Source: Nitrincola lacisaponensis (GTDB lineage Bacteria; Pseudomonadota; Gammaproteobacteria; Pseudomonadales; Balneatricaceae). Taken from it: 64,000 nt of DNA. Location: contig NZ_JMSZ01000042.1 in the NCBI RefSeq assembly GCF_000691225.1, forward strand, positions 1 to 64,000, read 5' to 3'. Made by a program: the position numbers and the translations under genes. Shown in pieces: positions 28,202 through 37,467 of the stretch; positions within the stretch are counted from its first letter, which is position 1, and the number at the start of each line of letters is the position of its first letter. Under the pieces are notes generated by a model. It was not told the origin of the DNA, searched no databases, and worked only from the letters and a program-made list of their open reading frames with translations.

Positions 28202-30070
28202 ATGCTTCAATCCATCAGGGACAACTCAAAAGGCATTATCGCCAAGATCATCGTGGGTCTGATTGCGATCACTTTCGCACTGTTCGGTGTCGAATCGTTG
28301 ATTGGCTTGGGATCCAAGGAAAAGCCCGCCGCCGAGGTGAATGGCGAAGATATTGCCAGGATCGATCTCATGCGTGGCGTCGATCTGCAGCGTCGACAGT
28401 TGTTGATGCAGATGGGGCCTGATGCGGATCCAACCTTGCTGGACGATGCGCTGCTGGAGCGCCGTGTCCTGGAAAATCTGATTGAGCAGGCGTTACTGGT
28501 TCAGTCAGCAGAGCGCCAAGGACTGTTTCTGTCAGAGGAGATGCTGGATCAGTACATTGTTTCAACGCCAGATTTTCAGGTGAACGGGCGTTTTGATCGC
28601 AACCAGTTTGAACTGGTATTGCGTAACGCCGGTTTTACACCGCTGATGTACCGTGAATTACTGCGCAAGGAAACCTTGACGGATCAGGAGCGAGCCGCCT
28701 ATCTGCTGTCGTCCTTTACCACTCAGGATGAAGTTGAGCGCATCGTTCGCCTGGACCAGCAAACGCGTGATGTTGCCTGGGTGCGCATTCCACTGCTGGA
28801 TGTACTGAATGATACCCAGGTCGCAGAGTCTGAAATTCAGGCGCTCTACGATCAGCGTGCATCATCTTTGCAAACACCTGAGCAGGTGGTGCTGGAGTAT
28901 GTACTGTTAGATCGTAATGATTTTGTTGACCCCTCTTTGGTGAGTGATGATGAAGTGCGTGGCATCTATGAACAGATGTTGAGGGACTTTGTCAGCGAAG
29001 AGGAACGGTCTGTATCCCATATTCTGATTGAAGTGGATGGTCAGCGTGATGCTCTGGCCGCACTGGCAAAAGCTCAGGAGTTGTATCTCGAGCTGCAGGA
29101 AGGTGCTGACTTTGCTGAGTTAGCGCGCAGCTATTCAGATGATCCCGGATCAGCCTCGCAAGGTGGTGTTCTGGGGTATCTGGGGCGTGAGGCTCTGGTA
29201 GATGCCTTTGCTGATGCACTGTTTCAAATGGAGCAGGAAGGTGATATCAGTGAGCCGGTTCAGACCGAGTTTGGCTATCACCTGATCCGTCTGGATGGTG
29301 TGCGTAAGGGAGAGCGTCCGAGTTTTGAAGAAGCGGCTTATGATTTGCGTCTGGAAATCGCTGAGCGTGAGGCCGAAATGCGCTATGTCGAGCAGATGGA
29401 GCGACTGGCTGACCTGTCGTTCTCCTCGGCAGATCTGATTGTACCGGCAGAAGAGCTGGATCTGGTGATTGAGCGCTCTGAGCCGATCAGTCGGGATGGT
29501 GGTAGTGATTTTCTCGGACGCAACTCACGAGTTCTGGAGGCTGCGTTCAGCCAGGATCTGTTACGTGACCGCTTGAATAGCCTGCCGATTGAGCTGGACC
29601 GCGAGCGTGCGGTTGTGGTTCGTGTACGGGAGCACTTGCCGAGCCGTCAGATTACTTTTGACGAGGCACGGGATGAGCTGGAACTGGAGTTAATCACTGC
29701 GCGTGCAACAGAAAAGCTGGAGCAGCAGGTCTCTGAATGGCTGTCAGCCTTGCAGGCTGGTGAAACGCTCGATCATTTGCAGTGGAGTGAAGTTGCCGGT
29801 GCTGATCGTGCAGATTCCCGTGTACCCTCAGAAATTCGTCAACGTTTCTTTGGGCTCTCTGCTGACTCCACTCCACGCTATGACCTGATGGCGTTACGTG
29901 ATGGCAGCTTTGCACTGTTGCGTCTGGATGCAGTAGAGCATGCACAGACGGCTTTAAGTGACGAAGAGATGGCGCTGATGATGTCATTGCTGGGTGCGAC
30001 ATTGGGTCAGCAGGAATATCAGAACCGAGTTGACAGTCTGCGCAGCCAGGCGACCATTAAGCGCAATTAA
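28202..30070 (+). CDS. ppiD: Periplasmic folding chaperone PpiD (SurA/parvulin family)
   Basis: Inner membrane-anchored chaperone at the Sec translocon exit. The 622 residues start with a short cytoplasmic tail and one membrane helix (about 12-37, IIAKIIVGLIAITFALFGV), then a SurA-like N-terminal chaperone domain, one parvulin domain (about 265-365, VSHILIEVDG ... YSDDPGSASQGGVLGYLG) and a C-terminal helical part. It follows hupB as in E. coli. Confidence 0.93.
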   Translation: MLQSIRDNSKGIIAKIIVGLIAITFALFGVESLIGLGSKEKPAAEVNGEDIARIDLMRGVDLQRRQLLMQMGPDADPTLLDDALLERRVLENLIEQALLVQSAERQGLFLSEEMLDQYIVSTPDFQVNGRFDRNQFELVLRNAGFTPLMYRELLRKETLTDQERAAYLLSSFTTQDEVERIVRLDQQTRDVAWVRIPLLDVLNDTQVAESEIQALYDQRASSLQTPEQVVLEYVLLDRNDFVDPSLVSDDEVRGIYEQMLRDFVSEEERSVSHILIEVDGQRDALAALAKAQELYLELQEGADFAELARSYSDDPGSASQGGVLGYLGREALVDAFADALFQMEQEGDISEPVQTEFGYHLIRLDGVRKGERPSFEEAAYDLRLEIAEREAEMRYVEQMERLADLSFSSADLIVPAEELDLVIERSEPISRDGGSDFLGRNSRVLEAAFSQDLLRDRLNSLPIELDRERAVVVRVREHLPSRQITFDEARDELELELITARATEKLEQQVSEWLSALQAGETLDHLQWSEVAGADRADSRVPSEIRQRFFGLSADSTPRYDLMALRDGSFALLRLDAVEHAQTALSDEEMALMMSLLGATLGQQEYQNRVDSLRSQATIKRN

Positions 30071-30080
30071 ACATGAAGTA

Positions 30081-30102
30081 TCAAGCGCAGGGACGCGCTT
30101 GA
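30081..30102. terminator. Hairpin between convergent ppiD and the ABC ATPase gene
   Basis: TCAAGCGC (30081-30088) and GCGCTTGA (30095-30102) form a perfect 8-bp stem with loop AGGGAC. Neither side has a good T-run, so its strength as a terminator is doubtful. The ABC gene stop codon lies in the stem. Confidence 0.4.
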
Positions 30103-31682
30103 TCGCCCAGTGCAGCCTGCAGCAATCGTTGGGTATAGGGATGTGACGGATGATTAAACACTTTTGCTGCATCTCCCTGCTCCACAGCAACACCATCTTT
30201 CATTACCAGCAGTTTATGGCTGAGTGCGCGAACAACGGCCAGATCATGACTGATAAACAGGTAGCTGAGCTGATAGCGCGCCTGGAGATCACGCAATAGC
30301 TCAATAATCTGCTTTTGTACTGTACGATCCAGCGCGGAGGTAGGCTCATCCAGTACAATCAGTTCAGGCTTAAGTACCAGGGCTCTGGCAATCGCGATAC
30401 GCTGGCGCTGTCCGCCGGAGAACTCATGTGGGTAACGATGCCTGATGTCAGCAGGTAGTCCGACATCCTTCAATGCCTGTATGACGCGCTGCTCGATTTC
30501 ATTGCGGTCTTTCACACCATGCACTTCCAGCCCTTCAGCGATGGATTCGCCAATCAGCATACGTGGACTCAGGCTGCCAAAAGGGTCCTGAAAGACAATT
30601 TGCATCTGTCGACGAAAGGGTTTGACAGCCTTTTGAGCCAGGCGATTCAGGTCCTGGCCTGCAAAGTGAATCGCGCCTTGAGAGCGTGTCAGTCGCAGTA
30701 TGGCCAGAGCCAGAGTTGTTTTGCCTGAGCCGGATTCTCCAACAACTCCCAGTGTTTCACCCCGATGTAGTGTCAGGCTGATGTCATTTACTGCCTTGTG
30801 ATGATCGGTAACGCGTTTTAACAAGCCGCTGTGGATCGGGAACCAGACATTCAGTGACTCTGTTTGCAGCAGAGGTGCTGTATCCGCAGGAACGGGAGCT
30901 GGCTGACCATCAGGCTCTGCACTCAGCAGGGTTTGGGTATAGGGATGCTGTGGTTGTTCAAACAACACTGGTGTCGGCGAAGACTCGACCTGTCGTCCCT
31001 GCTGCATGACGTAGACGCGGTCGGCATAGCGTTTCACGATATTGAGATCATGGGTAATCAACAGTACAGCCATGTTGAGCTGTTTCTGTAGATGTCGTAA
31101 CAGTTCGAGAATCTGCTGCTGAATAGTGACGTCCAGTGCGGTTGTTGGCTCATCGGCTATGAGCAGCTCGGGTTCATTTGCCAGAGCCATAGCGATCATT
31201 ACGCGCTGGCGTAGGCCGCCTGACAGCTCATGAGGGTACTGTTTCAGACGTTTTTCGGGTTCAGGTATACCAACCAGTGTCAGTAATTCCAAAATGCGGC
31301 TGCGGGCCTGTTTGCGGCTCATTCCGGCATGCAGCTGCAGGCTTTCACCAATCTGTTTCTCGACTGAATGCAGTGGATTCAGTGAAGTCATGGGTTCCTG
31401 AAATATCATACTGATGCGGTTGCCACGAATAGCACGCAACTGAGGTTCACGCAGTGATAACAGGTCCTGATCATGAAAGAGTATCTGCCCATGAGGATGG
31501 CTCGCCATGGGGTAAGGAAGTAGTCCGAGAACGGAGAGCGCTGTAACTGATTTGCCTGAACCGGATTCACCCACCAGTGCAACGCATTCACCGGGTCGAA
31601 TATGCAGGTTCATCTGATGTACGACAGTGTTGCCAGCAAAGGCGACAGACAGGTTCTTGATATTCAGTAGCGCGTTATCCAT
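30081..31682 (-). CDS. Duplicated ABC transporter ATPase, YejF-like (oligopeptide/microcin C type)
   Basis: A 533-residue protein with two complete ABC cassettes. The first has Walker [14 protein letters not shown], signature LSGGLRQRV and Walker [13 protein letters not shown]; the second has [28 protein letters not shown] and [12 protein letters not shown]. The OppC/DppF-type C-terminal extension (HPYTQ) occurs after each. YejF-type proteins energise peptide importers formed with YejA, YejB and YejE. No permease or binding-protein gene lies beside it here, so its partners are elsewhere or absent. Confidence 0.9.
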   Translation of the reverse strand: MDNALLNIKNLSVAFAGNTVVHQMNLHIRPGECVALVGESGSGKSVTALSVLGLLPYPMASHPHGQILFHDQDLLSLREPQLRAIRGNRISMIFQEPMTSLNPLHSVEKQIGESLQLHAGMSRKQARSRILELLTLVGIPEPEKRLKQYPHELSGGLRQRVMIAMALANEPELLIADEPTTALDVTIQQQILELLRHLQKQLNMAVLLITHDLNIVKRYADRVYVMQQGRQVESSPTPVLFEQPQHPYTQTLLSAEPDGQPAPVPADTAPLLQTESLNVWFPIHSGLLKRVTDHHKAVNDISLTLHRGETLGVVGESGSGKTTLALAILRLTRSQGAIHFAGQDLNRLAQKAVKPFRRQMQIVFQDPFGSLSPRMLIGESIAEGLEVHGVKDRNEIEQRVIQALKDVGLPADIRHRYPHEFSGGQRQRIAIARALVLKPELIVLDEPTSALDRTVQKQIIELLRDLQARYQLSYLFISHDLAVVRALSHKLLVMKDGVAVEQGDAAKVFNHPSHPYTQRLLQAALGDQARPCA

Positions 31683-31716
31683 GAAAACTCCTTCAATCTA
31701 TTGAACCTGCGTTGCG

Positions 31717-33123
31717 TCAGATCTCCGGGTTCAGTTGTATATGAAACGTTGTGCCTGCCTCAGGGTCAGAGGTGACGGCCATGTGCCCCTGATGTTGCTC
31801 TGTCACTATGAAATAGGCAAATGACAGACGTTTCCCAGCTTCATTCATATGTCGCTCCTGAGCATCATCACTACTGAAAAACGGTTCAAACAGGGACATC
31901 TGCTCTTCATCTGTCAGCGGTTTGCCATTATGTTGAATACGTACCCACAGCGTATCACAGGACTCACTGATGGAAATGCGGATTTTAGGTTCTTTGGGCA
32001 GCCCATCTTCAGTCAGGGCATCAAAGGCATGGCGGAACAGACTTAAAAAGGCTTGCTGCAGTTCAATGTTGTAACAGTTCAGCAGTGGCAGGTTGCTCGC
32101 GTAGTCTCGCTCTATGGGAATGGCGCTGAAACGCAGGTCGTCCGGTGAAATAAGCACATCGCTGGCAAGCTCCAGTGCGTGTTCCATCAGATCGGTGACT
32201 TTTGCGGGTATTTTTTCATCCGTACGCTGGCGTGCAAAGCTGAGCAGGTTGTTAATGACTGCGGTGACGTGACGGCCCTTTTCTGAAGCATCCTCCAGCA
32301 AGTGGTTAAGACGTTCAACCTCTTTTCCACACTCATTTTCTGCCTGTAGCAGCCGGCCATTGGCGAGCAGGCGTTGAAAGCTGCTCAGGTCGAACAGAAT
32401 GCCCTGTAAGGGAGTGTTGATATCATGCGCCATCGTCGCAGCCAGCTCTCCCATTGAGGCCATTTTGTCGTTGTGGATCAACATGTTCTCTGCCAGAATC
32501 TTCTGGGTGACATCATCAATCAGAACCACGACGCCAGGGTTTTCAAGCTCCTGAAGCGGGTAGATAATAATATTAAAGTAGTAGAGGCCACTCTGGCTTT
32601 GCTTGATATGGATGGGTTCATTTTGCTGGAGTGCCTGCTCAATTTGAGAAGGCGTGATGCTGATAGTCGGGTAGATCTGCCAGAGATCACGGCCAAGCGC
32701 TTCTTCAGTTGTAACCCCTGCAATCTGCTCAGCCTGGCGGTTCCAGTGAGTGATCTGCCCCTGGCTATTCAAGCCCACCAGCATCAGGGGTAAGGAACGC
32801 AGTATGTTGGCAACATAAGACTCAGATGCTTTCAGTTCAGCTGTGCGTTGTTCTACGCGCAGTTCCAGTTCATTGCGTATCTGGGTGAGTTCGTGATTAG
32901 CGCGGTGTGCCTTGCGCCAGGTCAGTAGCAGAATAATGGCGACAATCGACAGGGTGATAATCAGAACACCGCTGGAGAAGTTGGCGACATACTGCCAGTT
33001 GGTGCTGCCTCGTTCATCCTTGAAGTACTGGCCAAGATTCAGACTGGCCTGTGCACTGCTTGCGGTCAAAAACAGTAGTGCTGACACCAGCGGATAAAAA
33101 AAGCGCTTGGCGGTTTGCCGCAT
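31717..33123 (-). CDS. PAS-containing histidine kinase homologue with a degenerate ATP-binding domain
   Basis: A 468-residue membrane protein. A signal-like segment (1-27) and a helix (about 49-69) flank a short periplasmic part. A coiled coil, a PAS domain (about 103-205) and a DHp helix pair with His 233 (TMAHDINTPLQG) follow. The catalytic domain (about 315-468) keeps the F-box-like LFEPFFSSDD but lacks key residues. Both N-box asparagines are replaced (Ser 361, His 365), the G1 box DxGxG reads HNGKP, and the G2 glycines are lost (EAGKRLS). ATP binding is therefore doubtful, and the protein may sense and relay through another kinase. No response regulator gene is adjacent. Confidence 0.82.
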   Translation of the reverse strand: MRQTAKRFFYPLVSALLFLTASSAQASLNLGQYFKDERGSTNWQYVANFSSGVLIITLSIVAIILLLTWRKAHRANHELTQIRNELELRVEQRTAELKASESYVANILRSLPLMLVGLNSQGQITHWNRQAEQIAGVTTEEALGRDLWQIYPTISITPSQIEQALQQNEPIHIKQSQSGLYYFNIIIYPLQELENPGVVVLIDDVTQKILAENMLIHNDKMASMGELAATMAHDINTPLQGILFDLSSFQRLLANGRLLQAENECGKEVERLNHLLEDASEKGRHVTAVINNLLSFARQRTDEKIPAKVTDLMEHALELASDVLISPDDLRFSAIPIERDYASNLPLLNCYNIELQQAFLSLFRHAFDALTEDGLPKEPKIRISISESCDTLWVRIQHNGKPLTDEEQMSLFEPFFSSDDAQERHMNEAGKRLSFAYFIVTEQHQGHMAVTSDPEAGTTFHIQLNPEI

Positions 33124-33205
33124 GAAAGACTATCTCCCTGATTTACATAACATCAATATAGTGCACATTGTAACAGCTTTTATAAATCAACCTGAAGATA
33201 AGCTG

Positions 33206-33826
33206 CTAGCAGTCGTGACGGCGTGTATCACAGAGGCGGCTGCGATTAAGTTGTGTAGACCAGTAGCGGATTTCCTCTTCAGGGAGACCGATTGCTTCCA
33301 CTGAGCGAAACGGAATGGTACGCCAGGATTTGTTCAGGCTGTAGAGGGTGCTTTCGCCCGCAATAATGCGTGTCAGTACAATTTCTCCCCAGGCGGCACC
33401 AGCAACCTGCCCGCACCAGCTGATATGCGTCGCTTCTGCATAGCGGGAGTTGACGCTGCCAGACAAGGTTTGAAAGTGGCTGAAATCACAGCTGCTGCGT
33501 AGCGCATCGCGTAACTGATCCAGATAAGCCTGAGGCGGCATGCGTACTTTGTCGATCACCTGGAATGCCAGCATCTCGCGCCAGTTGATAATGGTTTGGT
33601 CCTGAGGGACAACCTCTTTGATGCCGCGGTTATCCAGCCACTCTTTGTGTACTGTGTGCCAGGCAGGTGGCAGGTAGACCTGTAATACCTCTCCACCGTC
33701 TTCGGAATTGAGCACATCCGGTGTTGCCAGCAGGCGTATTTCACCACTGCCTTGGGTTTGTGCAGCAGAGTGAGTGGCGAGCAGGCAGCTCAGCAACAGG
33801 CACAGGGCAGGGAAGCTCAGACGCAT
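33206..33826 (-). CDS. Unrecognised exported protein with four cysteines
   Basis: A 206-residue protein with a clear signal peptide (about 1-22, ending HSAAQ). The mature part has several aromatic and charged residues and four Cys (SSCDFSH, HISWCGQVAG, and two near the C-terminus in RLCDTRRHDC), which could form two disulfides in the periplasm. No membrane segment beyond the signal and no lipobox. I do not recognise the family. It is transcribed leftwards between a TauE/SafE permease gene and the kinase homologue, with gaps of about 46 and 82 bases. Confidence 0.75.
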   Translation of the reverse strand: MRLSFPALCLLLSCLLATHSAAQTQGSGEIRLLATPDVLNSEDGGEVLQVYLPPAWHTVHKEWLDNRGIKEVVPQDQTIINWREMLAFQVIDKVRMPPQAYLDQLRDALRSSCDFSHFQTLSGSVNSRYAEATHISWCGQVAGAAWGEIVLTRIIAGESTLYSLNKSWRTIPFRSVEAIGLPEEEIRYWSTQLNRSRLCDTRRHDC

Positions 33827-33872
33827 AAGGGGTCTCCAGAGTGATCACGTTAGCTTAGCGTTCTTTCTAGGT

Positions 33873-34631
33873 TCAGAAGTAATGTTGCCATATTAGCCGC
33901 AAGCTGATGACCAGCGAGATACCGACCAACAGCGGTCGAATCAGTTTGACGCCATGGCTGACAACCATGCGTGAACCGACGCGTGCGCCCAGGTACTGCC
34001 CAACAGCCATCGCCAGTCCGGCGGTCCAGAGTACATGGCCACCCAGCGCAAAAAACAGCAGGGAAGCGATGTTGGATGTAAAGTTAAGTAGTTTAGTGTG
34101 TGCAGTGGCTTTAGCCAAGCCAAAGCCTGCCAGTGCAACGAAAGCAATCGCAAAGAATGATCCTGTACCAGGGCCGAAAAAACCATCGTAAAAACCAACG
34201 CTGGTGCCAATCAGAAATGCAAAGGCCATGGGTGACAAGCGTTGTGCTGTATCATCGTTACTGATACGTGGAGAAAGCAGAAAATAGAGGGAAAATCCGA
34301 TCAGCAGGAAAGGCAGTAGTTTGCTTAGCAGGGTGGGGTCCAGATGCTGCACCAGCAGAGTGCCAAGAGCACTGCCACAAAAAGTACAAATAATGTGTGG
34401 CCAGAGTGAGCGGATTCGAATCAGCCCCTGGCGCCAGAAGTAGAGGGTTGCTGTCAGGGAGCCAAAGCAGCTCTGCAGTTTGTTGGTGCCCAGTGCAAGC
34501 GCTGGTGGCATGCCGGTGGCGAGTAATGCGGGGACTGTGATAAGCCCACCGCCGCCAGCAATCGAATCTATAAAGCCGGCTGCCAACGCAGCCAGCATTA
34601 ATAGCAGCAGGGTTGAGAGCTCAAGCTCCAT
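33873..34631 (-). CDS. TauE/SafE (YfcA-like) inner membrane permease
   Basis: A 252-residue protein with about eight hydrophobic segments and the duplicated family motifs GFIDSIAGGGGLITVPAL and GFYDGFFGPGTGSF. TauE/SafE proteins move sulfur-containing anions or other organic anions. The YfcA branch is widely conserved without a firm substrate. The ATG at 34631 lies 25 bases after the end of the endopeptidase gene. Confidence 0.9.
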   Translation of the reverse strand: MELELSTLLLLMLAALAAGFIDSIAGGGGLITVPALLATGMPPALALGTNKLQSCFGSLTATLYFWRQGLIRIRSLWPHIICTFCGSALGTLLVQHLDPTLLSKLLPFLLIGFSLYFLLSPRISNDDTAQRLSPMAFAFLIGTSVGFYDGFFGPGTGSFFAIAFVALAGFGLAKATAHTKLLNFTSNIASLLFFALGGHVLWTAGLAMAVGQYLGARVGSRMVVSHGVKLIRPLLVGISLVISLRLIWQHYF

Positions 34632-34656
34632 TCAGACAGGTATCATCTAGAGGATG

Positions 34657-36120
34657 TCAGGTGCCGGGCTGGTTTTGGTCGCGACGCATGGCAAACTGCT
34701 CTTCACGTGCAACTTCCATGATGCTCACCAGTTCGTCGACTCGTTTATTAAACTGGGCAAGCTGTTCCCGGGGAACGGAAGAGGCCATTGGCAGGTTTGC
34801 AGTCATCGGATTAACCGGACGGCCGTTGATATGTAATTCAAAATGCAGATGTGGGCCAGTGACCCGTCCAGTTGCACCGGATAGGCCTATGCGCTGTCCA
34901 CGCTGAACAGAATCACCCCGACGGACATCAATACGATGCATGTGCAGGTAACGGGTTTTGTAAGTGCTGCCATGCTGAATTTCCAGATAGCGTCCAGCGA
35001 ATGGATGGTTTTCTACGCGTGTGACAACACCATCACCAATGCTGACCACCGGTGTGCCGGTTGGCATGGCAAAGTCGGTTCCATTATGCGGAGAAACACG
35101 ACCTGTAACCGGATGCAAACGGCGGGGGTTGAAGTTGGAGCTGACACGAAAGTTCTGGTTGTGAGGCAGGCGACGGAAAGCGCGTGTCAGGCTTTCACCG
35201 TTGCTGTCATAATAGTTGCCATCTTCAAACAGGAAGGCGGTATAAGCACGGCTGCGTTGCTGCAGGCGAATCGCTTCAATCGATGTTTGCCCGGTGAATT
35301 CATCATTCACATACTGACTGTTACGAACGATCTGAAAGCGATCACCGGCCTGGATCTGGCGATTGAAATCGATCTGCTCACCCAGAAGTTTATTAATTTC
35401 ATGAATCTCGGCTTTGCTTAACCCTGCGCGTATGGCAGAAACATAGAAGCTGCCATAGATTTCACCTGCGACGATTTCCTGCTCCCAGTCACCCTCATGG
35501 ATGACTTCGATGAACTCAAAGTTCTGATCATCCACGCGGCGATAAATGACCTGGTTGCCGGCATGGATGTAGAGCTCCATTTCGTCCAGCTCAAGAGTTT
35601 CCGGATTTTTGCGGAAGGTAAGCAGGTTGCCTGGACGCAGAATATCCAGTGCCAGTAGCTGTTCATCTGCAGCGAGAATTTGATACATGACCGTCTGACC
35701 AATCTCTACCTGGTCAAAAATGGTGCTCAGAGTATCACCCTGATCAATGGCAATTTTATATTCCAGCTGAATTTCATCTTCAACTATTTCGACTGCTTCG
35801 GGCTCTGTCTGTGCCAGGAGTGCATCATCCAGGATGGTGAGTGCGTGTTCGTCTTCATCTGGCAGGGACTGGGTAAGTTCCAGGTCACCACTGTGACGTG
35901 TTTCCGGTGGTTGGTTGGCAGCACGGTAACGTATTTGCGGCGAAGGCGGGTGCGATGTACTTGAAGTGGTCAGGGTGTGAGTGGTGGTGGGCTCAGTGTT
36001 ACTCTCTGGCCAGAAGGCGGCCGTCAGTACGACCAGCAGTGCCACCAGCAGCGCAACAAGGTGTTTGACGGGAATGCCCTGAACGCTGAGAGCTGACTGA
36101 CCGGTTTTTCTCAGTTGCAT
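34657..36120 (-). CDS. mepM: M23 peptidoglycan endopeptidase, MepM-like
   Basis: A 487-residue periplasmic zinc endopeptidase that opens cross-links for wall growth. One N-terminal membrane or signal segment (about 20-40) is followed by a low-complexity linker, a LysM-like/OapA-like segment (KIAIDQGDTLSTIFDQ, about 128-175), a Csd3-type domain, and the LytM domain (about 365-465). The zinc and catalytic residues are in HNGTDFAMPTGTPV, YLHMHRID and GPHLHFELH. E. coli MepM is 440 residues; the extra length is mostly in the linker. Divergent from the DUF294 gene across a 234-base gap in which I see no other gene. Confidence 0.88.
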   Translation of the reverse strand: MQLRKTGQSALSVQGIPVKHLVALLVALLVVLTAAFWPESNTEPTTTHTLTTSSTSHPPSPQIRYRAANQPPETRHSGDLELTQSLPDEDEHALTILDDALLAQTEPEAVEIVEDEIQLEYKIAIDQGDTLSTIFDQVEIGQTVMYQILAADEQLLALDILRPGNLLTFRKNPETLELDEMELYIHAGNQVIYRRVDDQNFEFIEVIHEGDWEQEIVAGEIYGSFYVSAIRAGLSKAEIHEINKLLGEQIDFNRQIQAGDRFQIVRNSQYVNDEFTGQTSIEAIRLQQRSRAYTAFLFEDGNYYDSNGESLTRAFRRLPHNQNFRVSSNFNPRRLHPVTGRVSPHNGTDFAMPTGTPVVSIGDGVVTRVENHPFAGRYLEIQHGSTYKTRYLHMHRIDVRRGDSVQRGQRIGLSGATGRVTGPHLHFELHINGRPVNPMTANLPMASSVPREQLAQFNKRVDELVSIMEVAREEQFAMRRDQNQPGT

Positions 36121-36354
36121 CCTATACCCTGAATCTATTCAATTATAGGTAAAAATTATAATTGCACGGCATTATCACGTGATTTGCTTTGTAAATGCAA
36201 CGCCAAATCCGGATAACCGGGCGATTAAAGTCAGTTTTTTGTCATTTTTTTGCGCTGAGTCACGACTTTTTGATGAGGCAGGCAGGCAGACATACGGGTC
36301 ATGAGCGGCTAGGCTGTGTGTATGTGCCTCAGGACAGGATCAGGGAGTAGCAAC

Positions 36355-37467
36355 ATGGCCGAAAGTGGCTGGCGCAGTCTTTTCAGTCAGGACTCATTAC
36401 CCGATACAAAACACTGGCCGGACTGTCTGTCCGTACTTAAAACTGCTTTTGATGGGTTAAACGGTACCCAGGATCTTGCAGCGATAAAAGCCTGGCAACC
36501 TCAGCTGGTCGCTGCTTTACAGGCACTGGATCTGCCGGCATGGCGGATTAGCCAGGTGTTGAGCGATCATAATGACTGGATATATCGCTATACGGTCAGA
36601 GAGTCACTGGATGAAATGCGCAACCAGGGCTGGGGGGAGCCGCCCTGTGATTTTTGTGTGCTGACCCTGGGGTCGGGTGCGCGGCATGAAAGCCTGTTGG
36701 GTCCTGATCAGGACAACGCCATGATTCTGGATGATTACCCTTCGTCACGGCACAACGAGATCGACACCTGGTTTCAAGCCTTGGCTGAGCGGTTTACAAC
36801 TAAACTGGATGTTGCCGGCATTCCTTTATGTCGGGGGCATGTGATGGCGCGTTGGCCGCTCTGGCGTAAACCCTTGAGTGAGTGGTGCGAACAGATGCGT
36901 CTCTGGAGTGGGCGGCGTACCGTCAAACTGGTGCAGCTATCAAATATACTGCTCGATTTCGCGCCGGTATATGGTAATGCGGCTCTGGCCAGTCGTTTTC
37001 GGCGATATGTTGTCGAATTAATGCCGAATGCAGGTCTGTTCCTTGATGAGATGAATGAGTTGCAGCAGGAAACCCGGGTGGCGCTGGATCGATTTGATCG
37101 TTTGGCGGGAGATGACCAGGACGCTCCTCATCAGCAGGCGCTGAACCTTAAACGCCAGGGATTGCTGCCGCTGCAGGCTGCGCTCCGACTGTTTGCATTG
37201 CGCAAAGGTGTGGCTGAACAGGATTGTCGCGGGCGTCTGGCAGCACTGGCTGCGGCCGGACATCTGAATCCAGCGAAAGCAGCCGCTTTGTCTGAGGCAC
37301 TGGCGTTGCTGTTGTCCTTGTTGCTGGAGGCGCAAATGGAAGCGATTGCGTTGGGGCGTAAGCCGGATGGCTGGATTGACCGTCAACGCTTATCTGACAG
37401 TCAGCAGTTGCAGCTGAAGCTGGCATTGCAACAGATTCGTAGTCTGCAAAAGCTGGCAGTCAGTTAA
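36355..37467 (+). CDS. DUF294 putative nucleotidyltransferase (GlnD-like)
   Basis: A 370-residue soluble protein. A helical N-terminal part leads to the nucleotidyltransferase core with the signature LTLGSGARHESLLGPDQDNA (about residues 102-125; GS and DxD residues intact). A C-terminal helical DUF294_C domain follows. Relatives in Pseudomonas (PA3233-like) carry CBS domains and lie beside a DnaQ-like exonuclease and an acetate-type symporter; here CBS domains are absent but the neighbours are of the same kinds. The ATG at 36355 has AGGGAG eight bases upstream. Its last eight bases overlap the end of the convergent symporter-kinase gene. Confidence 0.85.
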   Translation: MAESGWRSLFSQDSLPDTKHWPDCLSVLKTAFDGLNGTQDLAAIKAWQPQLVAALQALDLPAWRISQVLSDHNDWIYRYTVRESLDEMRNQGWGEPPCDFCVLTLGSGARHESLLGPDQDNAMILDDYPSSRHNEIDTWFQALAERFTTKLDVAGIPLCRGHVMARWPLWRKPLSEWCEQMRLWSGRRTVKLVQLSNILLDFAPVYGNAALASRFRRYVVELMPNAGLFLDEMNELQQETRVALDRFDRLAGDDQDAPHQQALNLKRQGLLPLQAALRLFALRKGVAEQDCRGRLAALAAAGHLNPAKAAALSEALALLLSLLLEAQMEAIALGRKPDGWIDRQRLSDSQQLQLKLALQQIRSLQKLAVS

